DNA from: DAOUAJ01 sp034433615
GTDB taxonomy: Bacteria; Chloroflexota; Anaerolineae; DUEN01
Assembly: GCA_034433615.1 (NCBI GenBank)
Contig: DAOUAJ010000050.1
Location: 1 to 8,003, forward strand
Direction of reading: 5' to 3'
Length of the DNA stretch: 8,003 bases
Position numbers and translations under genes: made by a program. Below, piece by piece: positions 1-7,148 of this stretch (positions are counted from its first letter, which is position 1; each line of letters opens with the position of its first letter). Under the pieces are notes generated by a model. It saw only the letters and a list, made by a program, of their open reading frames with translations. It searched no databases and was not told where the DNA came from.

Positions 1-1920
1 CCAAATCGTGTAGGTCTCGGCGCGCTGAGTTCCCCACGGCACGGGAGACGTGCTCTGGCTGTCGTTCACGCCAATGCTGGGTACTTGGCCGTCCCCGATG
101 ACCGTCTCCGGGCTGATGCGCCCCTGGTAGAAGCGCACCGGGAAGGAAGGCAGGGCGCTCTGGCCGCCCCGCCGGTCCACCGCCAGGCCCAGGAAGATTG
201 CTGTGCCCTGGCGCGGCGCGGCGGGGTCCGTCCACAGGCGGAAGGGATCGGCGCGCAGATCATCCAGGGTGCTGGCTTCCAGGACGGTGTAGGCCCTGGC
301 CAGGGTATCGCTCTGTCCACCGCCGGCGACCGTGACATCATAGGTGCCGGGCGGCAGGCCGGCCGGCACTTTGGCCGTCAGGTGCTTGCTGTCTATGAAG
401 GTGGTGAGCAGTTGGCTGCCACCTAACCAGACCCGAGCGCCGGTGGGAAAGTGATGGCCAAAGACCTCTAAGGAGGTGGTGACATCGTTGCGTCCTTCCT
501 GGGGGCGCACCTCCTCCAGCGTCAGGGCTTCAAGTGTCGGCGTGGGAGTCGGTGTGAGTGTGGGCGTCGGTGTTTGGGTTGACGTTGCCGTCGGCGTCTC
601 CGTCGCGGTCGGTGTAGGCGTAAGCGTCGGTGTTGCCGTGGCCGTAGATGGCTCTGGTGTGACGGTGGGTGTATCGGTCGGCGTTGGCGTCAAAGTGGGC
701 GTGTCGCTTGCCATCGTCGTAGGCGTGTGAGTAGGCGTCGGCGTGTCAGTGGTTTCCGGCGCGGGGGGTGGGCCAGAATAGTGCCAGATGCGCCCCTCAT
801 TGTCACCCACCCAGAGGTCATCGGAGCCCAATGCGAAGAGCGAGGTCAGATTGGCTGATGTGGGCGGGGAGGACATCCGCTGCCAAGTGGCACCGTCCGT
901 CGTGTGATAAACATGGCCTTGCCAACCCACGGCGTATCCCTGGGTCGCGCTCACCATTTGCAGTTGCTCCAGAACAACGGGCATCTCGGCCTGGAGCTCA
1001 AAGGTTGGGTTGTTGGAGGTGGCCTGAGTGACCTTGAGGATGGTGCTGGGCGGTTCGCCAGGGGCAGCCGTCTCGAGCGTGGTAGCGATCCATCCAGTGT
1101 TGTTGTCCATAAAGCTGATGTCATAGGCGTAGCGGTTGGGGTTAAACTCGTCAGGCCACCTCTTGCTTCCCCAGCTCGCGCCGTTGTCCATGCTCGTGTA
1201 CAGCCGCCCCTTGGCCGAGGCGTAACAGACATTAGGTGTGGGACATTCGATGGCGCGCACTACGAAGTTGTTGGTGACGCCCACGGGACTGAAGTTATGC
1301 CCGTCTGTGCTGCGCAGCAGGAAGTTGAGGGTAGTGCCTACCAGGACGGTGTTGCCTGTGCCGGTCCACAGCACGGAATAGAGGAAGCCACCGTAGGGGT
1401 CACCGTTGAGGTCGCTCGGCGGTGGTGACTTGACCCAGGATGCGCCACCGTCTTGAGTATGCAGGATGGTGGCAAAGCGCCCCACGACCCAGCAGGTGTT
1501 ACTATCCTTGCAGTGTATGGCGGAGAAGAATCCCTTGTTTGCTGTCAGCGGGTGATTGGTCAGCTCAACCCACGTATTGCCGCCGTCCGTGGTCTTGTAG
1601 ATGAAAGCTGTGCCCGAATCGGCTGTCCATTCGGGCCCGCCTACTGCATACCCGACCATCCGGCTGGGGAAGTGAATATGCCAGATCTTGGTAGATGGTG
1701 GGGTTTTGGGCACGGTGAACTTCAGCTCCCACCCCCGGCTGTCTGGTGTAGCGCTGGGAGTAGGGGTGGGCAACGGGCTCATCAGCGCTATCTCTTCGAG
1801 AGGGGTGACCGCCGGCTGCGCGCCGCCCAGAGCGCGCGCTCCAAACGGGTAAAGAAAGGCAACCATCAGGCTCAGAAGCGCCAGGGTTAGCCATGAGGGT
1901 CGGTTAGAACGTTTATACAT
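1..1920 (-). CDS. Exported Ycf48/BNR-repeat protein with Thr/Pro linker, IPT/TIG and CARDB-like domains (3' end cut by window)
   Basis: The frame is open from ATG 1920 to the window edge: 640 residues, no stop. Residues 1-30 look like a signal peptide (KR..R, then a hydrophobic stretch around 11-27, possible cleavage after ARA at 28-30). Residues 48-60 form a short Pro/Thr linker. Residues 61-382 carry Ycf48/BNR-type repeats with Asp-box-like motifs: TTDGGNTW (110-117), TQDGGASW (155-162), SMDNGASW (243-250), and weaker copies near 204 and 340. These predict a beta-propeller. A long Thr/Pro linker spans 389-462. Residues 465-546 resemble an IPT/TIG immunoglobulin-like fold ([14 protein letters not shown], then [10 protein letters not shown]). 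Residues 551-640 resemble a CARDB-type beta domain, cut off. Inference: a secreted or surface-attached protein, perhaps binding or adhesive. Ycf48 itself aids photosystem II assembly, but nothing here suggests photosynthesis. The ligand is unknown. A Shine-Dalgarno and a candidate promoter support an independent start. The export and repeat calls are firm; the role is not. Confidence 0.88.
   Translation of the reverse strand, partial: MYKRSNRPSWLTLALLSLMVAFLYPFGARALGGAQPAVTPLEEIALMSPLPTPTPSATPDSRGWELKFTVPKTPPSTKIWHIHFPSRMVGYAVGGPEWTADSGTAFIYKTTDGGNTWVELTNHPLTANKGFFSAIHCKDSNTCWVVGRFATILHTQDGGASWVKSPPPSDLNGDPYGGFLYSVLWTGTGNTVLVGTTLNFLLRSTDGHNFSPVGVTNNFVVRAIECPTPNVCYASAKGRLYTSMDNGASWGSKRWPDEFNPNRYAYDISFMDNNTGWIATTLETAAPGEPPSTILKVTQATSNNPTFELQAEMPVVLEQLQMVSATQGYAVGWQGHVYHTTDGATWQRMSSPPTSANLTSLFALGSDDLWVGDNEGRIWHYSGPPPAPETTDTPTPTHTPTTMASDTPTLTPTPTDTPTVTPEPSTATATPTLTPTPTATETPTATSTQTPTPTLTPTPTPTLEALTLEEVRPQEGRNDVTTSLEVFGHHFPTGARVWLGGSQLLTTFIDSKHLTAKVPAGLPPGTYDVTVAGGGQSDTLARAYTVLEASTLDDLRADPFRLWTDPAAPRQGTAIFLGLAVDRRGGQSALPSFPVRFYQGRISPETVIGDGQVPSIGVNDSQSTSPVPWGTQRAETYTIW
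535..756 (-). repeat. Degenerate short tandem repeat encoding a Thr/Pro-rich linker
   Basis: About 220 bases are built from variants of a six-base unit (on the coding strand ACxCCx, as in ACGCCG, ACACCG, ACTCCC), giving Thr-Pro pairs broken by Ala, Ser, Glu and Asp. The encoded residues are about 389-462 of the exported protein, between the repeat propeller and the IPT/TIG domain. Codon choice varies from unit to unit, so this is an old, diverged repeat and not a fresh slippage tract. Such linkers are usually extended, flexible and possible O-glycosylation targets; glycosylation here is inference only. On the opposite strand the same bases give a meaningless Val/Gly-rich frame. Confidence 0.85.
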
Positions 1921-1927
1921 GGTGGAA

Positions 1928-1936
1928 CTCTCCTTA
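1928..1936 (-). promoter_or_regulatory. Shine-Dalgarno site that fixes the start of the exported repeat protein
   Basis: The minus strand reads TAAGGAGAG, with the GGAG core about nine bases before ATG 1920. This good match to the anti-Shine-Dalgarno, together with the signal peptide that begins directly at this ATG, is why this start was chosen. Confidence 0.75.
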
Positions 1937-1964
1937 ATCCTGATCCTACTCGGTCGTTTCTTCT

Positions 1965-1993
1965 ATGCTACCCCGGAAGGAGAGATGTGTCCA
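1965..1993 (-). promoter_or_regulatory. Candidate sigma-70 promoter for the exported repeat protein
   Basis: On the minus strand there is a -35 box TGGACA (1988-1993, 5 of 6 to consensus), a 17-base spacer and a -10 box TAGCAT (1965-1970, 4 of 6). A start near 1958 would give a leader of about 38 bases containing the Shine-Dalgarno. It sits in the 122-base gap after the MgtC-like gene. The spacing is ideal but the -10 is mediocre, so this is a candidate only. No strong intrinsic terminator lies between it and the upstream gene, so read-through remains possible. Confidence 0.45.
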
Positions 1994-2042
1994 TAGACCT
2001 ACAGTAAGGGCATTGTGTCATGGCCCTCGGGGGGCTGTCCCC

Positions 2043-3284
2043 TTAGCGCACAAAACCGGCGACCGCTACCACCGTCAGTACTCCCAACAACACCAGCCCG
2101 ATGAGCGCGCGACGGCCTACGTCGGCGCCCCCTATCCGCCAGGCGTAGATGCCCTTAAAGAGATTGTTGGAAGCAATGGCGAAGCCTACCGCCAGCGCGC
2201 CCTGGCGTACGGCCAGGGTCGTCTGCTGGGTCAGGCTCAGAATGAACGGGTCAATATCGGTTAAACCCATGATGCCAGCCAGCGTGTATAGGCCTGCATT
2301 TCCCAACCCCTGAAGGGTCAGCCGGGTGATCACCTGGATGCCTACGAAAAGCCCCGCAAAGATCAGCGCATGGCGCAGTTGCAGAGGATTTCCCAGGGAG
2401 AGGCGAGGCGCTTCCATGCGCTTCTGACGCTGGATCCAGAATCCGCCGCCGGCCAGTGCCAGGAGCGCCATCGCCGCGAATGGCCACAACAAAGCCCTGC
2501 CCAATCCGGGAGCAAACAGGGAGATCAGCACAACCAGCCGGATGTACATGACACCGGTAGCCAGGACGATCGCGCCCGTGGTTATTCTGACCTGGGCCGG
2601 CTGCTCGCGTCCCTGGCGCGCGAGAGCCACCGTCGTGGAGGTGCTGGAATAGATGCCGCCGAGCAAAGCAGCCACCAGCACCCCTTGCGTGTTTCCTCGC
2701 CATTGTTGCAACAAGTAGCTCAAATAGGAAATACTGGTGATAGCGACCACCACCAGCCAGGCCCTGAAGGGATTCAATTCGAACGGCGTGAAAGATTGGT
2801 CCGGTAGCAACGGCAGGACGACGGCAGTCAGCAGCACAAACTGCGTGAACGTGAAGATCTCCTCACCCGGCAGGCGCCGCGCCAGGCGCTCCATCGGCTG
2901 CTTAAGCTGCAGAAGCAGGACCGTGATGATGCCGCTGGCCACGGCTAACCAGAGCGTCCCCATCTGCACGATCGGCCCAATGGCATATGTTACCAGCGCA
3001 GCCACCTCAGTGGTAAACCCGACCCGCCCACGGTGGATCTTGTGCTGGTAAGACACGACCAACAGCCCGCCTAACACCAGAAGGCCGGCCGTGTACGCCC
3101 ACGGGTGTGGGCTGAGCAGATAGCCAGCCAGAGCGATGATCGGGAAGGTACGTACGCCGCCGAATTGGCGCAGCGCCCCCTTCTCGCGTTCCGTCTGGTC
3201 GCGCTCGCGCTCCACACCGATGAGCAGCGCGACACCCAGCACCACGATCAGATGTATCGCCTGTAGACGGGTGGATTCGTCCAT
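2043..3284 (-). CDS. MgtC/SapB-family membrane protein with C-terminal DUF4010
   Basis: The gene encodes 413 residues, the usual length for MgtC-DUF4010 two-domain proteins. The N-terminal part (about 12-135) has the MgtC/SapB signature: LIGVERERD (21-29), FGGVRTFPI (41-49), and EVAALVTYAIG (93-103). The C-terminal part (about 170-410) matches DUF4010: GGIYSSTSTTVALARQ (209-224), MYIRLVV (246-252), LTDIDPFILSL (341-351) and ASNNLFKG (371-378). Hydrophobic segments run throughout, so it is an inner-membrane protein with roughly ten or more spans and no signal peptide. The family's biochemical role is unsettled. MgtC in Salmonella affects growth in low magnesium and inhibits the F1Fo ATP synthase, but the DUF4010 branch should not be assumed to do the same. 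ATG at 3284 is preceded by AGGGAGA (3289-3295) at good spacing. It begins 17 bases after the glycosyltransferase stop, which suggests co-transcription. Confidence 0.9.
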   Translation of the reverse strand: MDESTRLQAIHLIVVLGVALLIGVERERDQTEREKGALRQFGGVRTFPIIALAGYLLSPHPWAYTAGLLVLGGLLVVSYQHKIHRGRVGFTTEVAALVTYAIGPIVQMGTLWLAVASGIITVLLLQLKQPMERLARRLPGEEIFTFTQFVLLTAVVLPLLPDQSFTPFELNPFRAWLVVVAITSISYLSYLLQQWRGNTQGVLVAALLGGIYSSTSTTVALARQGREQPAQVRITTGAIVLATGVMYIRLVVLISLFAPGLGRALLWPFAAMALLALAGGGFWIQRQKRMEAPRLSLGNPLQLRHALIFAGLFVGIQVITRLTLQGLGNAGLYTLAGIMGLTDIDPFILSLTQQTTLAVRQGALAVGFAIASNNLFKGIYAWRIGGADVGRRALIGLVLLGVLTVVAVAGFVR

Positions 3285-3301
3285 CGTTTCTCCCTACGGT
3301 C

Positions 3302-5737
3302 TCACTGTCCTGATCCGGGAGGCTGTACGGTAATTTCCGTGAGGCGAAGACGGGGTCCAACCGTCTGTCCATCGTCCAGAACAGTGAGGAATAGAGGATA
3401 ACGACCTGGGGGGAGAAGGGATGGTAAGAGCAGGTCGTGGTCGCCACGCACAATTTCTCCAGCTATCCAGTCTGTAGTAGGATACGCCTCGCCTGCGGGG
3501 TCCGTTTCCACGGCGGATTGCTCCTTGTCCAGCCCCAGGCGTATCGTCAACCGCCGAGTGGGCGTCTCCTCAGCTTGCCAGTAGAGCGCCACGTGCAGAC
3601 GATCCCCTGGCGCCAGCGGTGTGGCCGGCGCGTGTCCGAACCCTCGTTTGTAGACATCGAACCCCAGGAGCTGGATCGGTCCAAATGAAGTCTCGCGTAG
3701 ATGCTGCATGCCCAGGGTGATCGGGGCCGGCGGCACTTGTGGCCGTCGCACCTGCACCTGCCCTAGCTTGATGTGGTCAGCGCGACCCTCACCCGTCATG
3801 GTGGGCAGTCGGGCGCCATCTGAGGCTCGATACACCGCCAAGATGAGCGAATAGCTTCCAGGCGGGGTGCCGGGCCGGACCAGTACCCCCATGCTGTCCT
3901 CTACAGGTTGCCCCGGAATCCAATCTATCATAGGGTTCAAGCCGCCGCCTGGCTCTGTGTCTCGTTGAGCTATGACCTGATCGCGCTCGTCCAGCAATTG
4001 CGCGGTGATTTTGTAGCGCTCGCGAACAGACTGGCAAGCCTCCCAGGTCAGGCTCAGAGGGAGCACTTCTCCGGCGGTGACCTTATCGGCCCCCAGGCCC
4101 ACATTGCGCAGGCGCAACAAAGGGGGATCGCCGAAGATCCAGTTAGTGGCGGTGACGCGACCGCGCGAGACAGCAAAGTCAGGGACGGCGTAGATGGCGA
4201 ATCGCACGTTACCCTGCCAGGCATCGGACGCCTTGAACGTGGTCTGGACCAGCCAGTTTTCGACGAGGCGTTCCGGGTCAGCCTGTTCCACAGCCCAAAA
4301 GAGGGCGAAGATGCGGCCGGGCCTGGCGGTAATCTGGGCTAACTCCGCTTGCAGAGCCGTTGGATCGAGAGGGCGTTGACGAGGCAGCGGATGGACGGGG
4401 AGCTGGCCGCGATAGTAGTAGGCGAACACCTCTTGCTGACCAGGCGCTTCCAGAACAATGTGATCACCGGGCTGCTCCACGGCTTGAATGTAGCGGGCGA
4501 TGTTACGGTAGTCATCTCGGGCGTAAGTCGGATCAAAGTAGTAAGCGCGCAGGGTGATCCCCGCGATCGTGCCCAGCAGCGTAGCAGCCGTGGCGTACCA
4601 GACCAGTTGTAGCCAGGGAAGGCGCACTGCGGGCGTGGGCCGGGCTGCACGACGTGGGCGCAGGCGGATAGAGGCTATTTCCCTCAGCGACTCGCCCAGG
4701 TTGATGACGCCGCGTGCGATGAGCAGGCAGAAGCCGGGGCTGCCAGCGATGAGAAACTTCAGATAAGCCTCGGTGAACAGACCGCGCCACAATATGAGCG
4801 CGAAGGGGGCACTCATGCTCACGAAGGGGATCGCCCAGGTCAGCCAGTGTTCCCGACGGTCACGCGTCGGGCGTATACGCGGCCACAACCCCAATATCAG
4901 CCCTATGACAAAGACGATATTCCAGGGCCACGCCGGTTGGTGATGGCCAACCGGCCCCAACGACAGCATAACCAACGCGGCCCCCAGGGCCCGATTAAAG
5001 GTTGGTTGCGTGCCCGGATAGGGCCAGACGGCCAGTTGACGTTGTGCGATGGGGAGCCAGGGGAGGAACAGCAACCCTGCGACCAGGTGCAGACCCAGCC
5101 ACCAGGCCATCCGCTCCGCTACCTGACCACGACGCTGGCTATCCCACAGCCATAGCAGGTAGAGGGCGTTAATAGCCAGAATGATCGCGGCGAAGGTGTA
5201 ATGAGTATACAATCCGCCCACCAGTGAAATGACCAGGAGTGTCGCTGTGCCTGACGCGGGGCGCATTTGCCCGTTCCCCTCGTTGAGCACATACAAAGTC
5301 AGGGCATAAATTGCCAGCCCGCTCCACAGACCTAAGAGTATGTACATGCGGGCTTCTTGAGCGTAGTAAACCTGGAGAGGGTTGATCGCCGCGACCAGTG
5401 CTGCTGCCAATCCCACCTGCTCACTTTGCAAACGCCGCCCCAGCAAGTAAATGACATAGACCAGGCCCACACCGATGATTGCCGAGAGCGAACGGAGGGC
5501 CGCCTCATTGGTGCCGAAGAGCTGAACCCAGAAATGCAGGAGCCAATAGTACAGCGGTGGGTGGATGTCGGCCGCGGCGTCTTGCGCGATGCGGGCCAGA
5601 CCGCGCGCGGCCAGGGCCGCGCTGTTGCCCTCATCGGCCCACAACGATTGCTCGCCCAGGCGATAGAAACGCAATCCGGCGGCCAGGGCCAGCACGGCGA
5701 TGTGGGGGGGCAGGATCGAACGAGGCTGATGATTCAC
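3302..5737 (-). CDS. GT39 (PMT/ArnT-like) membrane glycosyltransferase with duplicated C-terminal beta domains
   Basis: The gene encodes 811 residues. Residues 1-400 are a multi-span membrane region of the GT39/PMT_2 kind, which moves a sugar from a polyprenyl-phosphate donor to an acceptor on the outer face of the membrane. Key signatures are WADEGNSA (33-40), whose D35-E36 is the expected acidic catalytic motif in the first outer loop, DIHPPLYYW (57-65), and YYAQEARMY (124-132). Residues 401-530 are soluble and begin with RDDYRNIARYI (407-417), a pattern seen in relatives. Residues 541-806 hold two similar beta-rich modules (see the repeat entry). The start is GTG at 5735-5737; no ATG or GTG lies between it and an upstream in-frame TGA. 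The only ribosome site is GGAAGG (5749-5754), 11 bases away, so initiation may be weak. A promoter lies just upstream and the MgtC-like gene follows after 17 bases. Sugar and acceptor are unknown: glycolipid, glycan or protein are all possible. Confidence 0.9.
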   Translation of the reverse strand: MNHQPRSILPPHIAVLALAAGLRFYRLGEQSLWADEGNSAALAARGLARIAQDAAADIHPPLYYWLLHFWVQLFGTNEAALRSLSAIIGVGLVYVIYLLGRRLQSEQVGLAAALVAAINPLQVYYAQEARMYILLGLWSGLAIYALTLYVLNEGNGQMRPASGTATLLVISLVGGLYTHYTFAAIILAINALYLLWLWDSQRRGQVAERMAWWLGLHLVAGLLFLPWLPIAQRQLAVWPYPGTQPTFNRALGAALVMLSLGPVGHHQPAWPWNIVFVIGLILGLWPRIRPTRDRREHWLTWAIPFVSMSAPFALILWRGLFTEAYLKFLIAGSPGFCLLIARGVINLGESLREIASIRLRPRRAARPTPAVRLPWLQLVWYATAATLLGTIAGITLRAYYFDPTYARDDYRNIARYIQAVEQPGDHIVLEAPGQQEVFAYYYRGQLPVHPLPRQRPLDPTALQAELAQITARPGRIFALFWAVEQADPERLVENWLVQTTFKASDAWQGNVRFAIYAVPDFAVSRGRVTATNWIFGDPPLLRLRNVGLGADKVTAGEVLPLSLTWEACQSVRERYKITAQLLDERDQVIAQRDTEPGGGLNPMIDWIPGQPVEDSMGVLVRPGTPPGSYSLILAVYRASDGARLPTMTGEGRADHIKLGQVQVRRPQVPPAPITLGMQHLRETSFGPIQLLGFDVYKRGFGHAPATPLAPGDRLHVALYWQAEETPTRRLTIRLGLDKEQSAVETDPAGEAYPTTDWIAGEIVRGDHDLLLPSLLPPGRYPLFLTVLDDGQTVGPRLRLTEITVQPPGSGQ
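3347..4117 (-). repeat. Tandem duplicated domain in the C-terminal half of the glycosyltransferase
   Basis: Two protein modules align by eye. Module A (residues about 541-644, bases 3806-4117) has LSLTWEA (561-567), DWIPGQPV (605-612), then PPGSYSLILAVY and GARL. Module B (residues about 690-797, bases 3347-3670) has VALYWQA (716-722), DWIAGEIV (756-763), then PPGRYPLFLTVL and GPRL. Order and spacing of the landmarks agree: about 42 residues from the Trp motif to the DWI motif in A, about 37 in B. Each module predicts an immunoglobulin-like beta sandwich. The DNA itself is not visibly repeated, so the duplication is old. Location outside the membrane is inferred from GT39 topology. Confidence 0.75.
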
Positions 5738-5765
5738 AGAAATGTACGCCTTCCAGACGCAATCT

Positions 5766-5775
5766 ATTGATCAAT
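5766..5775. promoter_or_regulatory. Perfect 10-base palindrome at the predicted transcription start (possible operator)
   Basis: ATTGATCAAT reads identically on both strands and lies just downstream of the -10 box proposed for the glycosyltransferase gene, covering the expected +1 position near 5770. A dimeric repressor bound here would block initiation. A 10-base palindrome in an AT-rich promoter patch can also arise by chance, and no second copy was seen elsewhere in the gap. Confidence 0.3.
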
Positions 5776-5776
5776 C

Positions 5777-5805
5777 AGTATATCATCAGCCAACCCCGAT
5801 AGCAA
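5777..5805 (-). promoter_or_regulatory. Sigma-70 type promoter for the glycosyltransferase / MgtC-like pair
   Basis: The minus strand has a -10 box TATACT (5777-5782, 5 of 6 to consensus) directly preceded by TGA, which fits an extended -10 (TGn). A -35 box TTGCTA (5800-5805, 4 of 6) lies exactly 17 bases upstream. A start near 5770 gives a leader of about 33 bases to the GTG codon. This is the best promoter in the window, and it marks the boundary between the oxidoreductase pair and the envelope genes. Confidence 0.65.
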
Positions 5806-5855
5806 GTCATGGCCGCCACTGGGTAGGGCTGTTTCATGTTGCAGCCGGCGAGGTG

Positions 5856-5877
5856 GGCTGGCAGTTGAAACTGCGCC
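5856..5877 (-). other. Stem-loop after the oxidoreductase pair, without a U tract
   Basis: A perfect inverted repeat GCAGT/ACTGC with a four-base loop (5861-5874) is extended by a GGC/GCC stem across a two-base bulge. It starts about 17 bases after the stop codon of the smaller oxidoreductase gene. It lacks the run of T expected of an intrinsic terminator. It could protect the mRNA 3' end, assist factor-dependent termination, or be incidental. Confidence 0.3.
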
Positions 5878-5894
5878 TACCGGCGAGCCAATTA

Positions 5895-7148
5895 TTATCT
5901 GGCAACGACCAGCCGCAACGCTTCTCCCTCTGGACGGATTGCGGCCAACCAATCATTGCTGAGATGCGCAGACCGGTTCGGTGATAAACGACGGAACATC
6001 TGAGTGTGGATCGCTCTGTCTCCCTGGCGCACCTGGATCCGCACTCCTTGGCAGAACTCGTTGACGCGGAAAAGGAAGCTCCCTAATCCCAGCCCATCTT
6101 TTGAGACGGCTACAGCATTTGGTGAGATCCAGGTAATAGGTGCTTCTACCTGCAAAGGCAACGCATACTCCGGCCACGTGTCTTGCTCCAGGAAATTCCT
6201 GATACAGCGCGCTGCATATCGCCCCTCCAGGGCTGCATTGTCGGCTGCTTCCGCGCCGCGTAACAGATTGCCGGCAGCGAACACGCCGCGTACCGAGGTG
6301 CGCAAACAGGTGTCCACCTGCGGCCCTCGGGTGGCTGGATCAATGGCGAGGTTGCCGAGACGCGCCAACTCGTGCTCCGGTATCCAATCGCCAGTAAAGA
6401 CCACCGTATCACAGGCTATGGCTTCGGTTTGGCCTGAGTCCAGGTAGGTGATCTCAACGGCCTCCACTCGCTGGCGCCCCATGATACGGCTGATACGCGC
6501 ACAGGAGATAACTGGCGCCCGCATCAGCAGATCCGCGATGTACCATTTGACCGGAAGATAGGGGAAATAGATCTGGTGGTGAGGCAACTCGGTTACCAGC
6601 GCAGCAACAGGGATATGCGCGTGGGCCAGGGTCAGCAGAGCCGAAAGGCTGACCAGTTCTGCCCCTACGACCACGGCGCGTCGTCCCACACGCTGGCCAT
6701 ACTGATACACAAAACGCTGCAACGAACCTGTGGTGAAAATTCCTTGAGGCCGGCTGCCAGGGATTAATCGGGCTGAGCGAGGGCGCTCCCGGCAGCCCGT
6801 CGCCAACAGGATGGCCTGCGCTTGAATCTGACCGATACCACGAGGGCTGGTCAACGTTAAAGCTGTAGGCCCTGCCCAACCGGTCACAGTCGTAGCGGTG
6901 CGAATTTCTATGCCCGCCATCTCGACTTGGCGAACGTAATGGCGGGCATATCCGGGGCCAGTGTAAAGCCGATGCAAGTCGCGTATCCCAAAGCCTGGGT
7001 GGTGACAGATGCGAGGGACCCCTCCTGCTTCCTCTTCTCGCTCTACCACCTTGACGTCCGTCACCCCCAGGCGTTTCAGTTCGAGGGCGGCCGCTAACCC
7101 CGCCGGACCAGCTCCTACGATGAGTACTGCACAATGATCAGACGCCAT
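5895..7148 (-). CDS. NAD(P)/FAD-dependent oxidoreductase, HcnB / opine-oxidase-A / TM1433-like subunit
   Basis: The gene encodes 417 residues and is complete. The FAD-binding Rossmann motif is VGAGPAGLAAA (11-21) near the N-terminus; LLATGCRERPR (114-124) is the conserved ATG segment of two-dinucleotide-fold flavoproteins; the second fold starts at VVVGAELVS (159-167), which departs from GxGxxG; and RGVFAAGNLLRGAEAADNAA (287-306) is the C-terminal FAD contact region. These features match the small flavoprotein subunits that partner GlpA-like dehydrogenases, opine oxidases and hydrogen cyanide synthase. Residues 330-417 form an extra beta-rich tail (key words ITWISPNAV, MFRRLSPNRS) without a CxxC pair. 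ATG 7148 has a strong Shine-Dalgarno, GGAGGA (7154-7159), five bases away inside the preceding gene, and the two genes overlap by 11 bases: a coupled pair, probably one complex. The tail suggests a cytoplasmic soluble protein; no signal peptide or membrane span is visible. The substrate is unknown. Confidence 0.85.
   Translation of the reverse strand: MASDHCAVLIVGAGPAGLAAALELKRLGVTDVKVVEREEEAGGVPRICHHPGFGIRDLHRLYTGPGYARHYVRQVEMAGIEIRTATTVTGWAGPTALTLTSPRGIGQIQAQAILLATGCRERPRSARLIPGSRPQGIFTTGSLQRFVYQYGQRVGRRAVVVGAELVSLSALLTLAHAHIPVAALVTELPHHQIYFPYLPVKWYIADLLMRAPVISCARISRIMGRQRVEAVEITYLDSGQTEAIACDTVVFTGDWIPEHELARLGNLAIDPATRGPQVDTCLRTSVRGVFAAGNLLRGAEAADNAALEGRYAARCIRNFLEQDTWPEYALPLQVEAPITWISPNAVAVSKDGLGLGSFLFRVNEFCQGVRIQVRQGDRAIHTQMFRRLSPNRSAHLSNDWLAAIRPEGEALRLVVAR

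Noticed and set aside
476..730. Plus-strand open frame rich in Val and Gly
   Set aside because: It is the antisense reading of the Thr/Pro linker repeat; its regular composition follows from the repeat, and it lies wholly inside a better supported gene.
904..1890. Plus-strand open frames of 145-174 residues opposite the exported protein
   Set aside because: GC-rich shadow frames: no domain motif, no family resemblance, and the minus-strand frame through them encodes recognisable Asp-box repeats without a stop.
2026..2042. Possible intrinsic terminator after the MgtC-like gene (GGGG/CCCC short hairpin)
   Set aside because: The stem is only four base pairs and no T-rich tract follows on the minus strand, so it does not meet the pattern of an intrinsic terminator.
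2251..2807. Open frames of 145-150 residues overlapping the MgtC-like gene on both strands
   Set aside because: They lie in other frames of a clear full-length MgtC-DUF4010 gene and have Arg/Gly/Pro/Ala-heavy composition typical of shadows.
5845..5887. Two copies of CCGGCGAG in the gap, 35 bases apart
   Set aside because: Eight-base repeats are expected by chance in GC-rich sequence, and neither copy is placed like an operator relative to the promoter.
6454..7134. 226-residue minus-strand frame inside the smaller oxidoreductase gene
   Set aside because: It is the same strand in another frame, with Arg/Ser/Pro-rich composition and no motif; the overlapping frame has all the flavoprotein signatures.
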